Shown here: one piece after another, positions 1 through 8,967 of the stretch | Position numbering within the stretch: position 1 is the stretch's first letter | Layout: each line of letters begins with the position of its first letter | NCBI RefSeq assembly: GCF_008727715.1 | Contig: NZ_CP044218.1 | Span: 310,001-374,000 of the forward strand | Reading direction: 5' to 3' | Origin: Mesorhizobium terrae | GTDB taxonomy: Bacteria > Pseudomonadota > Alphaproteobacteria > Rhizobiales > Rhizobiaceae | DNA: 64,000 nucleotides | Made by a program: the position numbers and the translations under genes | The notes under the pieces: model-generated | Seen by the model: the letters and a program-made list of their open reading frames with translations, nothing else | Databases searched by the model: none | What the model was told of the DNA's origin: nothing

Positions 1-472
1 GCCGGACCACCATATCGGGCTTGAAGACGTCGGCATATTTCGCCCGGATGCGCGAATTGACGCCATCCGAGGAGATGATGAGGTCGGCGTCGGGGAATTC
101 CTGATCGCCCGTCACCTCGCGCTCGAACACCATCTCGACGCCGAGTTCGATGCAGCGGTCCTGCAGGATGTTGAGCATCTTCTTGCGGCCGATGCCGACG
201 AAGCCATGGCCGGTGGTGCGGATCTTGCGACCCTTGAACACCAGTTCGATGTCGTCCCAATGATTGAAGGCGTCCTCGATGGTGGCCGCTGTCTCGGGGT
301 CCCATTTGCGCATCGACTGCATGGTGGCGTCGGAGAAGACCACGCCCCAGCCAAAAGTGTCGTAGGGCCGATTGCGCTCGACCACGGTGACTTGATGCTC
401 GGGGTTCTGCTTCTTCATCAGCAGGGCAAAATAGAGCCCGGCCGGTCCGCCGCCGATGCATACGATCTTCAT
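1..472 (-). CDS. Salicylyl-CoA 5-hydroxylase / anthraniloyl-CoA monooxygenase-like flavoprotein, 3' end outside window
   Basis: The N-terminal 157 codons are visible; the rest lies before base 1. The protein opens with a Rossmann FAD-binding motif (IGGGPAG near residue 6) and has the second FAD motif SSDGVN near residue 135, the layout of class A aromatic hydroxylases. The stretch [16 protein letters not shown] closely resembles the bifunctional salicylyl-CoA 5-hydroxylase/oxidoreductase family, which acts on CoA-activated 2-hydroxy- or 2-aminobenzoate and is usually about 750-800 residues with a C-terminal old-yellow-enzyme domain. That C-terminal half cannot be seen. The ATG at 472 follows a GGAGATGG ribosome-binding site. 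A 12-base imperfect dyad (TTCAAGCTTAAA, 550-561) lies about 80 bases upstream. The family call is firm; the exact substrate is not. Confidence 0.85.
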   Translation of the reverse strand, partial: MKIVCIGGGPAGLYFALLMKKQNPEHQVTVVERNRPYDTFGWGVVFSDATMQSMRKWDPETAATIEDAFNHWDDIELVFKGRKIRTTGHGFVGIGRKKMLNILQDRCIELGVEMVFEREVTGDQEFPDADLIISSDGVNSRIRAKYADVFKPDMVVR

Positions 473-693
473 GGCCATCTCCGCTTGCTTCACGGTCCAG
501 CGGACCGCGCGTCAACCATGAGACGAGTGTGGTCTGGATCGAAAGATATTTCAAGCTTAAAGTTATTGGAATGCCGCGATAGTCATCGCCGATGAAGGCT
601 TCCCCACAGGGAAAGGGCGAAACGAAAGCGCAGGCCTTCGGCCCAGGACCTGAAGAGAACGGGGAGCGAACTGCAAAAATCGTGGTGGAAACG

Positions 694-1434
694 CTACGCC
701 GCCTTGCCGGCGTCGACACCTTCGAAGGTGACGAAAGCCTGCAGGGTGAAGGAGATGTGCTCGGTCATCAGCCCGCGGGCGCGTTCGATGTCGCGATCGA
801 AGGCGGCATCCATCAGCGCGGTGTGATGGTCGATGCCCATGGCATCGTGCAAGGCAGCGACCGCCATTTCGAAATTGCCGCCACGGCCGCGCGCGGCGCG
901 CAGCATCGGCGCAAGACTGAGAAAATGCTGGTGGCGGCGCAACTGGTCGTAGACCATCGCCTGGAAACGCAGCAGCCAGGCGGAACTGGCGGCACTGACG
1001 AGCGCGGCGTGAAAGGCGGCGTGACGCTCGTCCCACTCCTCGACCGCCGCCTCGGACGGGTCGTCCGGCGTGAACTTGCAACGCGAAAGCCGGTAATGCG
1101 CGGTGACCACGGCCGATTCCCATTCGGCCCCGCCCTTCTCGATCGATTCCTGCAGCAGCGGCAGCTCGACCACTTCCCGCGCCCGGATGAGGTCCTCCAG
1201 TTCGGCGCGCGACACGGGCGCGACGGCGAAGCCGCGGTTGGAGACGGCGGTGACCAGCTTTTCCGCTTCCAGCCTGGACAGGGCCTCGCGCAGCGGCGTC
1301 CAGCCGAAGCCGTAAGCCTGGTTCAGCGCGCCGAGCTTCAGCGGCGAGCCGGGCTCCAGCCGCGTGGTGAGGATGTCACGCCTCAACCGCGAATAGGCCG
1401 CTTCCGTCTTGGTCGAAGGCTCCTCACCCCGCAT
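694..1434 (-). CDS. GntR-family transcriptional regulator, FadR/FCD subfamily
   Basis: A 246-residue one-component regulator. An N-terminal winged helix-turn-helix (about residues 10-75, with LKLGALNQAYGFGWTPLREA as the DNA-reading part) is followed by an all-helical FCD ligand-binding domain (about 90-235). Histidines in HAAFHAALV and HDAMGIDHH are placed as in metal-binding FCD domains. An upstream ATG at 1497 is in frame, but the ATG at 1434 is preceded by GGAGGA at ideal spacing and gives the usual family length. It is divergent from the ABC transporter starting at 1612 and probably controls it through the palindrome at 1514-1527. The inducer is unknown. Confidence 0.9.
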   Translation of the reverse strand: MRGEEPSTKTEAAYSRLRRDILTTRLEPGSPLKLGALNQAYGFGWTPLREALSRLEAEKLVTAVSNRGFAVAPVSRAELEDLIRAREVVELPLLQESIEKGGAEWESAVVTAHYRLSRCKFTPDDPSEAAVEEWDERHAAFHAALVSAASSAWLLRFQAMVYDQLRRHQHFLSLAPMLRAARGRGGNFEMAVAALHDAMGIDHHTALMDAAFDRDIERARGLMTEHISFTLQAFVTFEGVDAGKAA

Positions 1435-1513
1435 CGCACTTTTCCTCCACGCAAGGATCATATATTTGGCGGACCTATCGGCAAAATAATATATCAAACA
1501 TCCACAGGGGATA

Positions 1514-1527
1514 GTTTATATATAAAC
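1514..1527. promoter_or_regulatory. Candidate operator, 14-bp perfect palindrome between gntR and the ABC operon
   Basis: GTTTATATATAAAC is a perfect inverted repeat in an AT-rich patch of an otherwise GC-rich region. It ends three bases before the -35 hexamer of the transporter promoter. Position and symmetry fit a site for the divergent GntR regulator, but binding is inferred. Confidence 0.55.
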
Positions 1528-1530
1528 CTT

Positions 1531-1558
1531 TTGACAAGGTTTGCCGACCCGTTATGAT
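1531..1558 (+). promoter_or_regulatory. Sigma-70-type promoter for the ABC transporter operon
   Basis: TTGACA at 1531-1536 is separated by 16 bases from TATGAT at 1553-1558. This is close to the housekeeping consensus and lies about 55 bases before the start codon at 1612. Confidence 0.6.
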
Positions 1559-1611
1559 GCAGTCTGGGGCGCCGGGGAGAGACGGCGGCTTGCCAAATCT
1601 GGGAGGAAAAC

Positions 1612-2598
1612 ATGATTTTGTCGAAGTCCGGCTGGTTGTCCGGAATAGTACTTGCGGGTTCGCTCATCGCCAGCGTCGTCGCGGCGGCAGCCGACCCTAT
1701 CCGCATCGGCATCGCCAATTTCGGCGAGCATCCGCAGCTCAACGCCTCGATCGCCGGCTTCAAGAAGGCGCTGGCCGAAAACGGCTTCGTTGAAGGCAAG
1801 GATGTGGTGTTCACCGAGAGCCACACCAATTTCGACGCCACGCTGGTACCGCAGATGATCGAAAAGCTGAAGGCCGAGAAGCCGAAGCTGATCTACACCG
1901 TCACCACGCCGGTCTCGCAGATCGCCAAGCAGCAGCTTGCCGGCAGCGGCATCAACATCGTCTTCACCGCCGTCACCGATCCGGTCGCGGCCAAGCTGGT
2001 CCCGTCGTGGGAAGCCGGCGACACCGGCATCACCGGCTCGTCCGACCTGCAGGACGTGGCGGCCGTGATGGAATTCACCAAGAAGCTTCTGCCGGAAGCC
2101 AAGCGTTTCGGCGTGCCCTATAATCCTGGCGAAGCCAATGACGTGGCCGTGCTGGAGAAGATCAAGGAAGCAGCCCCCAAGGCCGGCTTCGAGGTCGTTC
2201 CCGTCGGCGTCGACAACGTCAACGACATCCAGCAGCGCATCGCTTCGCTCAAGGGCAAGGCCGACGTAATCTACACGCCGGCTTCGAACCTCTTGCAGCC
2301 GGCGATTGCCGCCGTCTCGGCCGCCGCCCGCCAGGCCGGCATCCCGATCGTCAACTCCGACGACGGCGCCGTGCGCAAGGGTGTCGTTCCGGCGAGCTTC
2401 GCCGTCAACTACGAGCAGGTCGGCATGGCCGCCGGCAAGATCGCTGCGGAGATCCTGAAGGGCAAGGACCCCAAGGAAATCCCGCCGTTCCGTCCGGCTT
2501 ATTCGGACCACAGCCCGCTGATCTCGAAGAAGGTCGCCGGCGAATTCGGCATCAAGATCCCGGCCGCGCTCGACGGCTGCAAGTGCTTCGCCGACTGA
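1612..2598 (+). CDS. ABC transporter substrate-binding protein, TrpX-like family
   Basis: A 328-residue periplasmic binding protein. Residues 1-27 form a signal peptide with a hydrophobic core ending at AAAADP. The mature part has the two-lobed fold of the ABC_sub_bind family (IRIGIANFGEHPQLNASI at the start; TPVSQIAKQQ, VPYNPGEAND and IVNSDDGAV further on), the group that includes streptococcal tryptophan-binding TrpX. The start is set by GGGAGGAAAAC just before the ATG. It is the first gene of an operon with the ATPase (2775) and permease (3560). The ligand cannot be read from sequence; family members bind aromatic amino acids and other small molecules. Confidence 0.88.
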   Translation: MILSKSGWLSGIVLAGSLIASVVAAAADPIRIGIANFGEHPQLNASIAGFKKALAENGFVEGKDVVFTESHTNFDATLVPQMIEKLKAEKPKLIYTVTTPVSQIAKQQLAGSGINIVFTAVTDPVAAKLVPSWEAGDTGITGSSDLQDVAAVMEFTKKLLPEAKRFGVPYNPGEANDVAVLEKIKEAAPKAGFEVVPVGVDNVNDIQQRIASLKGKADVIYTPASNLLQPAIAAVSAAARQAGIPIVNSDDGAVRKGVVPASFAVNYEQVGMAAGKIAAEILKGKDPKEIPPFRPAYSDHSPLISKKVAGEFGIKIPAALDGCKCFAD

Positions 2599-2622
2599 GT
2601 TCGGCAAGGTAAGGACTGCATG

Positions 2623-2653
2623 GCGGCGCCTGAACTGAACGCTCGGGCGCCGC
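2623..2653 (+). other. Intercistronic stem-loop between binding protein and ATPase
   Basis: GCGGCGCC at 2623-2630 pairs perfectly with GGCGCCGC at 2646-2653 across a 15-base loop, followed by TTCTTC. Stem-loops after binding-protein genes commonly raise the level of the upstream product by protecting its mRNA. That role is inferred here. Confidence 0.5.
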
Positions 2654-2774
2654 TTCTTCATAACAACCGGGCGGCGGCCGATCGGGACGGACGACAACGC
2701 CTGACAGATTTCATCTGCGCATCGCATCCGGCAATCCAGGACGACTGCCGAAGCCTTGCGCCAGGAGGGCGCGG

Positions 2775-3554
2775 ATGCTGGAAATCAAATCGGCACGCAA
2801 GATATTCTTCAAGGGACAGGCTGACGAGAAGATCGCACTCGATGGCTTGAGCCTGTCGCTCAAGACGGGCGATTTCGGCGTCGTCATCGGCTCCAACGGC
2901 GCCGGCAAGTCGAGCATGCTCAACGCCATTTCCGGCGCACTAGTGCTCGATTCCGGCCGTGTCCAGATCAACGAGACCGACGTGACGGGAATGCCCGTCC
3001 ACAAGCGTGCGACCAAGCTCGCCCGGGTTTTCCAGGATCCGATGAAAGGCACCGCCGCCTCGATGACGGTGGCCGAAAACATGCTACTGGCCGATCTGCG
3101 CAGCCAGAAGCGCCGGCTGCGCCAGGGCCTCAACGCCACGCGCCTGGCCGCCTACAAGGAGCGTCTCTCGCTGCTCGGCCTCGGCCTCGAGAACCGGCTG
3201 GACACGCGCGTCGAACTGCTTTCCGGCGGCCAGCGGCAATCGCTTTCGCTGATCATGGCGGTGGGCGGCGAGCCGGAGCTCCTGCTGCTTGACGAACACA
3301 CCGCCGCACTCGACCCGCGCACCGCCGACATCGTCATGAAGGCGACCATCCGTGCCGTCGAAGCGCTGAAACTCACCACGCTGATGGTGACACACAACAT
3401 GCAGCACGCCGTCGACTACGGAAATCGCATCCTCATGCTCGACGCCGGCAAGGTCCGCCTTGAAATCGGCGGCGATGAGAAAAAACAAACCACCGTCGCG
3501 GACCTGATCGGCCACTTCGCCGTCAAGAGCGACCGCATGCTGCTGGCGAGCTGA
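2775..3554 (+). CDS. ABC transporter ATP-binding protein
   Basis: A 259-residue nucleotide-binding subunit. Visible motifs are Walker A GSNGAGKSS (about residues 38-46), the ABC signature LSGGQRQS (about 151-158), Walker B LLLLDEHTAALD (with histidine following the catalytic glutamate, typical of this subfamily) and the switch histidine in VTHNMQHA. It powers the importer formed with the permease that starts five bases after its stop. The start follows CAGGAGGGCG. The sequence resembles the ATPases paired with ABC_sub_bind proteins and branched-chain-type permeases. Confidence 0.92.
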   Translation: MLEIKSARKIFFKGQADEKIALDGLSLSLKTGDFGVVIGSNGAGKSSMLNAISGALVLDSGRVQINETDVTGMPVHKRATKLARVFQDPMKGTAASMTVAENMLLADLRSQKRRLRQGLNATRLAAYKERLSLLGLGLENRLDTRVELLSGGQRQSLSLIMAVGGEPELLLLDEHTAALDPRTADIVMKATIRAVEALKLTTLMVTHNMQHAVDYGNRILMLDAGKVRLEIGGDEKKQTTVADLIGHFAVKSDRMLLAS

Positions 3555-3559
3555 CCGAT

Positions 3560-4483
3560 ATGGCCATGATCCAGGATATCTTTTCGAGCTTCGTCGCGCT
3601 CGTTCCCGTCACGCTGGCGCAGAGCCTCATTCTGGCCTTCGTCGTGCTCGGCATCATGATCCCGTTCAGGATGCTCTCCTTCCCCGACCTGACCAGCGAA
3701 GGCGCCTTCCCGCTCGGCGGCTGCGTCGCCGGCGTGCTGCTCGCCGCCGGCCAGTCGCCGCTGACGGCGATCGCCGCCGCGCTGATCGCCGGCTTCATCG
3801 CAGGCTGCTGCACCGCCTTCATCCACCTGCGCTTCCGCATCCACACGCTGCTCGCCGGCATCCTGATGATGACGATGCTCTATTCGATCAATCTGCGCAT
3901 CATGGGCCGCTCGAACCTTTCGGTGTTCGGCATGCCTTCGCTGTTCGAGTGGTCGCCCGTCGGCCAGCCCGGTTTCCCGAGCACCAAGATCGTCATCGCC
4001 GGGGCGCTGGGTCTTCTCGTGCTCGTCCTGCTCTATCTGTTCTTCAAGACGGAACGCGGCACCGCCATCCGCGCCGTTGGCGCCAATCCGGACATGGCCG
4101 AAGCGCAAGGCATCAATGTGTGGACCGCCACCATCGGCGGCGTCGGCCTGGCCAGCGCGTTTTCGGCGCTCAGCGGCTCGCTGATGGTGCAGAGCCAGGG
4201 CTTCGCCGACGTCAATATGGGCCTCGGCATCCTCATTAACGGCCTGGCCGCTTTGATGATCGGTGAGGCGATTACCGGCAAGCAGACAGTGCTGCGGCAG
4301 CTCGCGGCGCCCTTCGTCGGCGCCGTCGTCTATTACCAGCTGGTCTCGCTGTGCCTTGCCGCCGGCATGCCGCCGCCCGACCTCAAGCTCGCCACCGGCC
4401 TGTTCGTGCTTTTGATGCTGGCGCTGCCCAGCCTGAAGCGCGGCCGAGTGCCCGGTGCCGCCCGCGAGGTGATGCGGGAGTGA
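3560..4483 (+). CDS. ABC transporter permease, branched-chain/TrpY type
   Basis: A 307-residue integral membrane protein with eight or more hydrophobic segments. It has the FPDLTSEGAFPLGG region typical of permeases paired with ABC_sub_bind proteins and the cytoplasmic coupling region TAIRAVGANPDMAEAQGIN that contacts the ATPase. It is the only permease in the operon, so the channel is probably a homodimer. The gene ends just before a strong intrinsic terminator at 4490-4520, which closes this three-gene transport operon. Confidence 0.9.
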   Translation: MAMIQDIFSSFVALVPVTLAQSLILAFVVLGIMIPFRMLSFPDLTSEGAFPLGGCVAGVLLAAGQSPLTAIAAALIAGFIAGCCTAFIHLRFRIHTLLAGILMMTMLYSINLRIMGRSNLSVFGMPSLFEWSPVGQPGFPSTKIVIAGALGLLVLVLLYLFFKTERGTAIRAVGANPDMAEAQGINVWTATIGGVGLASAFSALSGSLMVQSQGFADVNMGLGILINGLAALMIGEAITGKQTVLRQLAAPFVGAVVYYQLVSLCLAAGMPPPDLKLATGLFVLLMLALPSLKRGRVPGAAREVMRE

Positions 4484-4489
4484 CAAAGG

Positions 4490-4520
4490 CGGCCGCGCAG
4501 TGAACTGCGCGGCCGTTTTT
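4490..4520 (+). terminator. Rho-independent terminator of the TrpX-like ABC operon
   Basis: An 11-bp perfect stem (4490-4500 with 4505-4515, arm CGGCCGCGCAG) with a TGAA loop is followed at once by TTTTT. It also separates the operon from the convergent MarR gene. Confidence 0.9.
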
Positions 4521-4568
4521 CATGTCTGGGACGCGGGCGTCATCCGCCAGCGTGTCCAAGATTTCCAG

Positions 4569-5081
4569 TCAGGCGTCATCCGCCAGCGCGCCGCGGATCG
4601 AACCTTTCAGCTTGCCGAGTTCCTTCATCAGCACGTCCCGATCGCGCGCCGACAAATCCTTGAACAGCGCGCCGATCCAGTCGCCGTGGCGGTCGGCCAT
4701 CTTGCGGAATTCCTTCCTGCCGAACTCGGTCAACGCGATGATCTGGACGCGACGGTCGGTCGGCGAGGTGGTGCGGCTGATATGGCCACTTTCGACCAGT
4801 CGCTCGACCAGCGCGGTGAGATTGCCGGCCGAAACCATCATGCGGCGCGAGACCTCGCCCAGCACCATGCCGTCTTCGGCGCGTTCGAGTTGCGCCAGAA
4901 GGTCGAAACGCGGCAAGGTGAAGTCGAATTCCTCGCGCAGCTGGCGTCGGATTTCGGCCTCGATCAGCGTCGTGCACGTCAACAGCCGCAGCCATAGCCG
5001 CGTCTCGTCGCCATGATCGGCCGGCGCCTCGACCGCCTTGGTCTCGCTGTCGACCCAGCCCTGGATATCCGTTTCAGCCAT
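4569..5081 (-). CDS. MarR-family transcriptional regulator
   Basis: A 170-residue winged-helix regulator. The DNA-binding part (about residues 65-125) contains GEVSRRMMVSAGNLTALVERL as the helix-turn-helix, and SPTDRRVQIIALTEFG is the typical MarR wing. The longer in-frame start at 5213 is rejected because the ATG at 5081 follows AGGGGCGG and gives normal length. It lies 153 bases downstream of iorB on the same strand, so it may be the last gene of the iorAB operon or have its own promoter. MarR proteins often respond to aromatic acids, which fits the neighbours. The effector is unknown. Confidence 0.88.
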   Translation of the reverse strand: MAETDIQGWVDSETKAVEAPADHGDETRLWLRLLTCTTLIEAEIRRQLREEFDFTLPRFDLLAQLERAEDGMVLGEVSRRMMVSAGNLTALVERLVESGHISRTTSPTDRRVQIIALTEFGRKEFRKMADRHGDWIGALFKDLSARDRDVLMKELGKLKGSIRGALADDA

Positions 5082-5234
5082 TGATGAACCGCCCCTGCCG
5101 CATGATGCGGGCGTCCTTATCCACTCGTGCGGCCGCGCATCCCGCACGACCAGCGGATGGCCTCGACTCCATCCGCGATGATCAAAGCATAAAGTAACTG
5201 CCCGGTCCGTCAATCAGGTCGGCCTCGATGGCGA

Positions 5235-6806
5235 TCAGCCCGCCAGCTTGCCGGGATCGTCGGCGAAGGACCGCACCGTCCTGATGGCGCCGTCGAGCGC
5301 CACGCCGTCGGCGTCGGCCAAGGCCGCTTCGCGCAACCGCCTGATCCAGTCGGCGGCGTCGGTGCGCCCGCGCAACATGGGCAGGCAGGCCAGCACCTTG
5401 TCGAACTTGGACTGGCCGCGCGCATGCGTGTCGGAATAGCCCTTCACCAGCCGCCGGCATTTCAGCACCTCGACGCCCAGCGCGTAGTCGCCGCTGCGCT
5501 CGGTCTCGGCGACATTGAGCCATGCCTGCATATGCGTGGTCTCGACCCTGTGCCTCAACAGTCCGCGCCGCCAGCGGCGCATGCCGGCAACCGTCCACAA
5601 CATGCCGAAACCGAAGACGCTGTCGGTGCGGATGCGCCGGCCACGGTCGACGAAGCGGTTCAGCGCCTTCATCAGCCTTGGCCGCGCCTCGATGGCGGCG
5701 CCGAGGCCGGCGGGCAACGCGCCGCAGATTTCCTCCATGCGCGGGTGGAAATATTCGGTGGTGGCAAGCGTCTGGTTTTTGCGCAGATGCACCTCGTCGC
5801 GTACGCGCCGCGAGCGCTCCGACCGGGTCTTCAGGTCGGCGACGCGAATGATGTCGTCATAGACCATGGCGTTGGCAACGTATTTCGCCGCTTCCCGCGC
5901 AAACGCGTAGCCGTCGGCCTCGGTGTCGACGGCTACGATGCCTTCAAGCCGATCAAGATATTCATCGCCATAGGCAAGGTCGAGGAAATCGACCACCTTG
6001 CGCAGGCCGGGTTCCGCCATTTCACGAACGGGCTGCGGCAACGCCGCGGCGCGCGCGGACAAGGCCTGCCATCCCCGCTCCAGAGACTTGGGCAGAGCGG
6101 TGCCTTCGGCTTGCTTCGGTTTCGCGCCAGTCGCGGCAACCGGCGCTTCGACGCCGGTGGCGCGGTCGTAGCCGAGCGCGAAGGCGGCCAGGCTTGCCTC
6201 GGTGCCCTTGCCGCCGGCCCGGATCGTCGCCTCGAAGGCCTCGCGGGAGAATGGCAGTTCACCCGAGCCTGCCAGCGCCCCGAACAGGCTCGCCGAAACA
6301 ACGCTGCCGGCTTTCTTGGCCATCTCTTCCATGTCGAAATGGATCAGCCGCCTGGCGGCCTCGCCGGCGCGACGCGACACCGTGTCGGAATCGGCACGAC
6401 CATCGCCCGGCACGATCTTTTCCGACACTGCCAGCATGCGGTGGCTGGAGGCGATCAAGGCGGTGCGGTCAGGCGTTACGAAGCCGCGCAGCACAGCCCG
6501 GCCCGCCTCGGCAAGCTCGGCGGCGATCAGAATATCGACGTCGCCCGGCGACGGGCTGAGCGACAGCACCGGACGGTCGTTGGGCCGCGCCGGATCGCGC
6601 GGCAGCATCTCGACATAATAGATGGTGGCGCCGGTGCGCTGGGCGACGCCGGCCACCGAGGTCGATTGCACATGCCAGCCCGAACGCTGGGCAACGTCAG
6701 TCACCCAGCCAGAGAGCACACCGCCGCCCTGCCCGCCCACGGCGAGGATGCAGATCTTGACGATACGGCCGGTGGTATCCGGACCTTCCGGCAAACCGAA
6801 TTTCAT
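5235..6806 (-). CDS. iorB: Indolepyruvate oxidoreductase beta subunit (IorB-type, long form)
   Basis: A 523-residue subunit of a 2-oxoacid:acceptor oxidoreductase that decarboxylates arylpyruvates to aryl-acetyl-CoA. Residues about 12-210 are the pyruvate-ferredoxin-oxidoreductase gamma domain, with the signature VGGQGGGVLSGWV at the N-terminus. The remaining ~300 residues form a helical extension seen in the longer proteobacterial IorB proteins, whose role is unclear. The ATG at 6806 overlaps the iorA stop by four bases (ATGA), implying coupled translation and equal stoichiometry. The substrate is inferred from the family; phenylpyruvate or hydroxyphenylpyruvate are also possible. Confidence 0.88.
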   Translation of the reverse strand: MKFGLPEGPDTTGRIVKICILAVGGQGGGVLSGWVTDVAQRSGWHVQSTSVAGVAQRTGATIYYVEMLPRDPARPNDRPVLSLSPSPGDVDILIAAELAEAGRAVLRGFVTPDRTALIASSHRMLAVSEKIVPGDGRADSDTVSRRAGEAARRLIHFDMEEMAKKAGSVVSASLFGALAGSGELPFSREAFEATIRAGGKGTEASLAAFALGYDRATGVEAPVAATGAKPKQAEGTALPKSLERGWQALSARAAALPQPVREMAEPGLRKVVDFLDLAYGDEYLDRLEGIVAVDTEADGYAFAREAAKYVANAMVYDDIIRVADLKTRSERSRRVRDEVHLRKNQTLATTEYFHPRMEEICGALPAGLGAAIEARPRLMKALNRFVDRGRRIRTDSVFGFGMLWTVAGMRRWRRGLLRHRVETTHMQAWLNVAETERSGDYALGVEVLKCRRLVKGYSDTHARGQSKFDKVLACLPMLRGRTDAADWIRRLREAALADADGVALDGAIRTVRSFADDPGKLAG

Positions 6807-8956
6807 GCCGAGACATCTCCGAAGACGGGCCGCCTGCGCTCGCGCCAGCCTTGCAGCGCCGCGATGACGCGCTGGCGCAGACCGAACCAGAAGCGGTCCC
6901 AGCCGGTCGGGTTCGAAACCACGTCAGCCTGATAGAAGGACGGGCAGAGCACAGCGGCGTCCGCCACCTCGCCGCAATTGCCGCAGCCGACGCAATTCTC
7001 GTCGATCGCCGCCACCGGGTCGTCGCGCAGCGGATCGTCGAGATGCTTGACCGTCAGCGACGGACAGCCGGACAGGCGCATGCAGGCGTGATCGCCGGTG
7101 CAGACGTCTTCGTCGACGCCGAATTTGGTCTTGACCATGCGCTTGCCGTCGGCGATCGCCTTTTTCTTCAGCGGCGCCTCGCGGCGCTGGCGATTGAGCA
7201 TGCATTCGGACGAGGCGACGATGACCTTCGGTCCCTTCTCCTCCGTCGTCAGTGCCTCCTTCAGCGCCTCGCGCATGGCGCCGACATCGTAGGTGCGCTC
7301 GATGTGACGCACCCATTTCACGCCCATGCCCTTGATGGCATCGGTGATCGGATGCTTGGTCGACTTCGTGCGGTTGGAGGCGCGTGACGACAGGATGTCC
7401 TGCCCGCCGGTCGCCGCCGAATAATAATTGTCCACCACCACGATGACGCCGTCGTTCTTGTTGAACACGGCATTGCCGATCGAAGACGTCAGGCCATTGT
7501 GCCAGAAGCCGCCGTCGCCGACGAAGGAGATGGAGCGGCGCTTGGCGTCGGGCGAATTGAAGGCCGACGCCGAAGCGGGCCCCAGACCATAACCCATCGT
7601 CGTTGCCCCCAATTCGAAAGGCGGCATGATCGAGAACAGGTGGCAGCCGATGTCGGAGGCGATGTGATGCTTGCCAAGCTCCTGCTCGGCAAGCTTGGTG
7701 GCGGCGAAGATCGGCCGCTCGGGACAGCCGATGCAGAAGCCCGGCGGGCGCATCGGCACTGTCTTGGCGAGATCGTCGAAGATCGGCGGCGCCGGCACGT
7801 TGGGCGCGCGGATTTCCGGCGCCAGCATGTCGCCGGCGTGCTTGCGCATGAAGGCACCGATGCCCGACAACATGACGTCGCCGGAATATTCGCCGGCCAT
7901 CGGCAAAACACCCTTGCCTTCCAGCTTCACCGTGGCGCCGGCCTTGTAGAGCATCGAGCCCAGCGCCTGCTCGATATAGTCGGGCTGGCCCTCCTCGACG
8001 ATCAGCACCGCGTCCTTGTCGGCGCAGAAGGCGGTGAGGTCGTCCTCGACCAGCGGATAGGTGACGTTGAGCACATGCAGCGGCACTTCCGTCTCGCCAT
8101 AGACGTCGGCGAGGCCGAGCCGCTGCAGCGCGCGGATGACACCGTTGTACATGCCGCCCTGCATGACGATGCCGACTTTGCCGGAACCGCCAAAAGTCTC
8201 GTTCAACCTGTGGCGCTTGACGTAGTCGATCGCCGCCGGCAGGCGTTTGGAGATCTTTTCCTTCTCATGCAGGAAAGAGGCTGGCGGCAGCACGATGCGC
8301 TGGGTGTCGCGGCGCGGATTGTCCAGCGCGTCGGCGACCGTCATGGCGGGCCGGACATTGTCCTTAGCCGTGAAGGAACCATGCACGTGGCAGCAGCGGA
8401 TGCGCACCTGCAGCATGACCGGCGTGTTGGAGGCTTCCGACAGTTCGAAACCATGTTCCACCGCCGCGACGATGGACGGCAGGTTCGGGCGCGGATCGAG
8501 CAGCCAGACCTGGCTCTTCATGGCGAAGGCGTGGCTGCGCTCCTGCATGATGGAGGAGCCTTCGCCATAGTCTTCGCCGACGATGATCAGCGCGCCGCCG
8601 GTAACGCCGCCAGAGGCCAGATTGGCCAGCGCGTCCGACGCGACATTGGTGCCGACCGTCGACTTGAAAGTGGCGGCACCGCGGATCGGATAATGCACCG
8701 AGGCCGCCAGCATGGCGGTCGCGGTGGCTTCCGAGGCGCTCGCCTCGAAATGCACGCCGAGTTCGCCGAGGATTTCCTGCGCGTCGGCCAGCACATCCAT
8801 CAGATGGCTGATCGGCGCGCCCTGATAGCCGCCGACATAACCGACGCCGCACTGCAGCAGCGCCTTGGTGATGGCGAGAATCCCCTCGCCGGTGAATTCC
8901 TCGCCGCCGCCCAGTTTGAGTTTCTGGACTTCCTTGGCGAATGAGCGCTCTGCCAT
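6803..8956 (-). CDS. iorA: Indolepyruvate oxidoreductase alpha subunit (thiamine-diphosphate and ferredoxin domains)
   Basis: A 717-residue catalytic subunit. An N-terminal pyrimidine-binding domain (GYVGGYQGAPIS near residue 42) is followed by the thiamine-diphosphate domain with FVGDGGFWHNG and VVVDNYYSAATGG. The C-terminal ferredoxin-like region has CVGCGNCGEVADAAVLCP for an iron-sulfur cluster, plus further cysteines in CTGDHACMRLSGC. It converts an arylpyruvate and CoA to an aryl-acetyl-CoA with IorB. The ATG at 8956 follows AGAGGTTAC; an in-frame upstream start at 9067 would run into the preceding gene. Eleven bases separate it from the VOC gene. Confidence 0.92.
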   Translation of the reverse strand: MAERSFAKEVQKLKLGGGEEFTGEGILAITKALLQCGVGYVGGYQGAPISHLMDVLADAQEILGELGVHFEASASEATATAMLAASVHYPIRGAATFKSTVGTNVASDALANLASGGVTGGALIIVGEDYGEGSSIMQERSHAFAMKSQVWLLDPRPNLPSIVAAVEHGFELSEASNTPVMLQVRIRCCHVHGSFTAKDNVRPAMTVADALDNPRRDTQRIVLPPASFLHEKEKISKRLPAAIDYVKRHRLNETFGGSGKVGIVMQGGMYNGVIRALQRLGLADVYGETEVPLHVLNVTYPLVEDDLTAFCADKDAVLIVEEGQPDYIEQALGSMLYKAGATVKLEGKGVLPMAGEYSGDVMLSGIGAFMRKHAGDMLAPEIRAPNVPAPPIFDDLAKTVPMRPPGFCIGCPERPIFAATKLAEQELGKHHIASDIGCHLFSIMPPFELGATTMGYGLGPASASAFNSPDAKRRSISFVGDGGFWHNGLTSSIGNAVFNKNDGVIVVVDNYYSAATGGQDILSSRASNRTKSTKHPITDAIKGMGVKWVRHIERTYDVGAMREALKEALTTEEKGPKVIVASSECMLNRQRREAPLKKKAIADGKRMVKTKFGVDEDVCTGDHACMRLSGCPSLTVKHLDDPLRDDPVAAIDENCVGCGNCGEVADAAVLCPSFYQADVVSNPTGWDRFWFGLRQRVIAALQGWRERRRPVFGDVSA

Positions 8957-8967
8957 TGGGGTAACCT

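Noticed and set aside
7499..8944. Long plus-strand open frame opposite iorA
   Set aside because: Shadow frame without motifs; iorA has strong thiamine and iron-sulfur motifs on the other strand.
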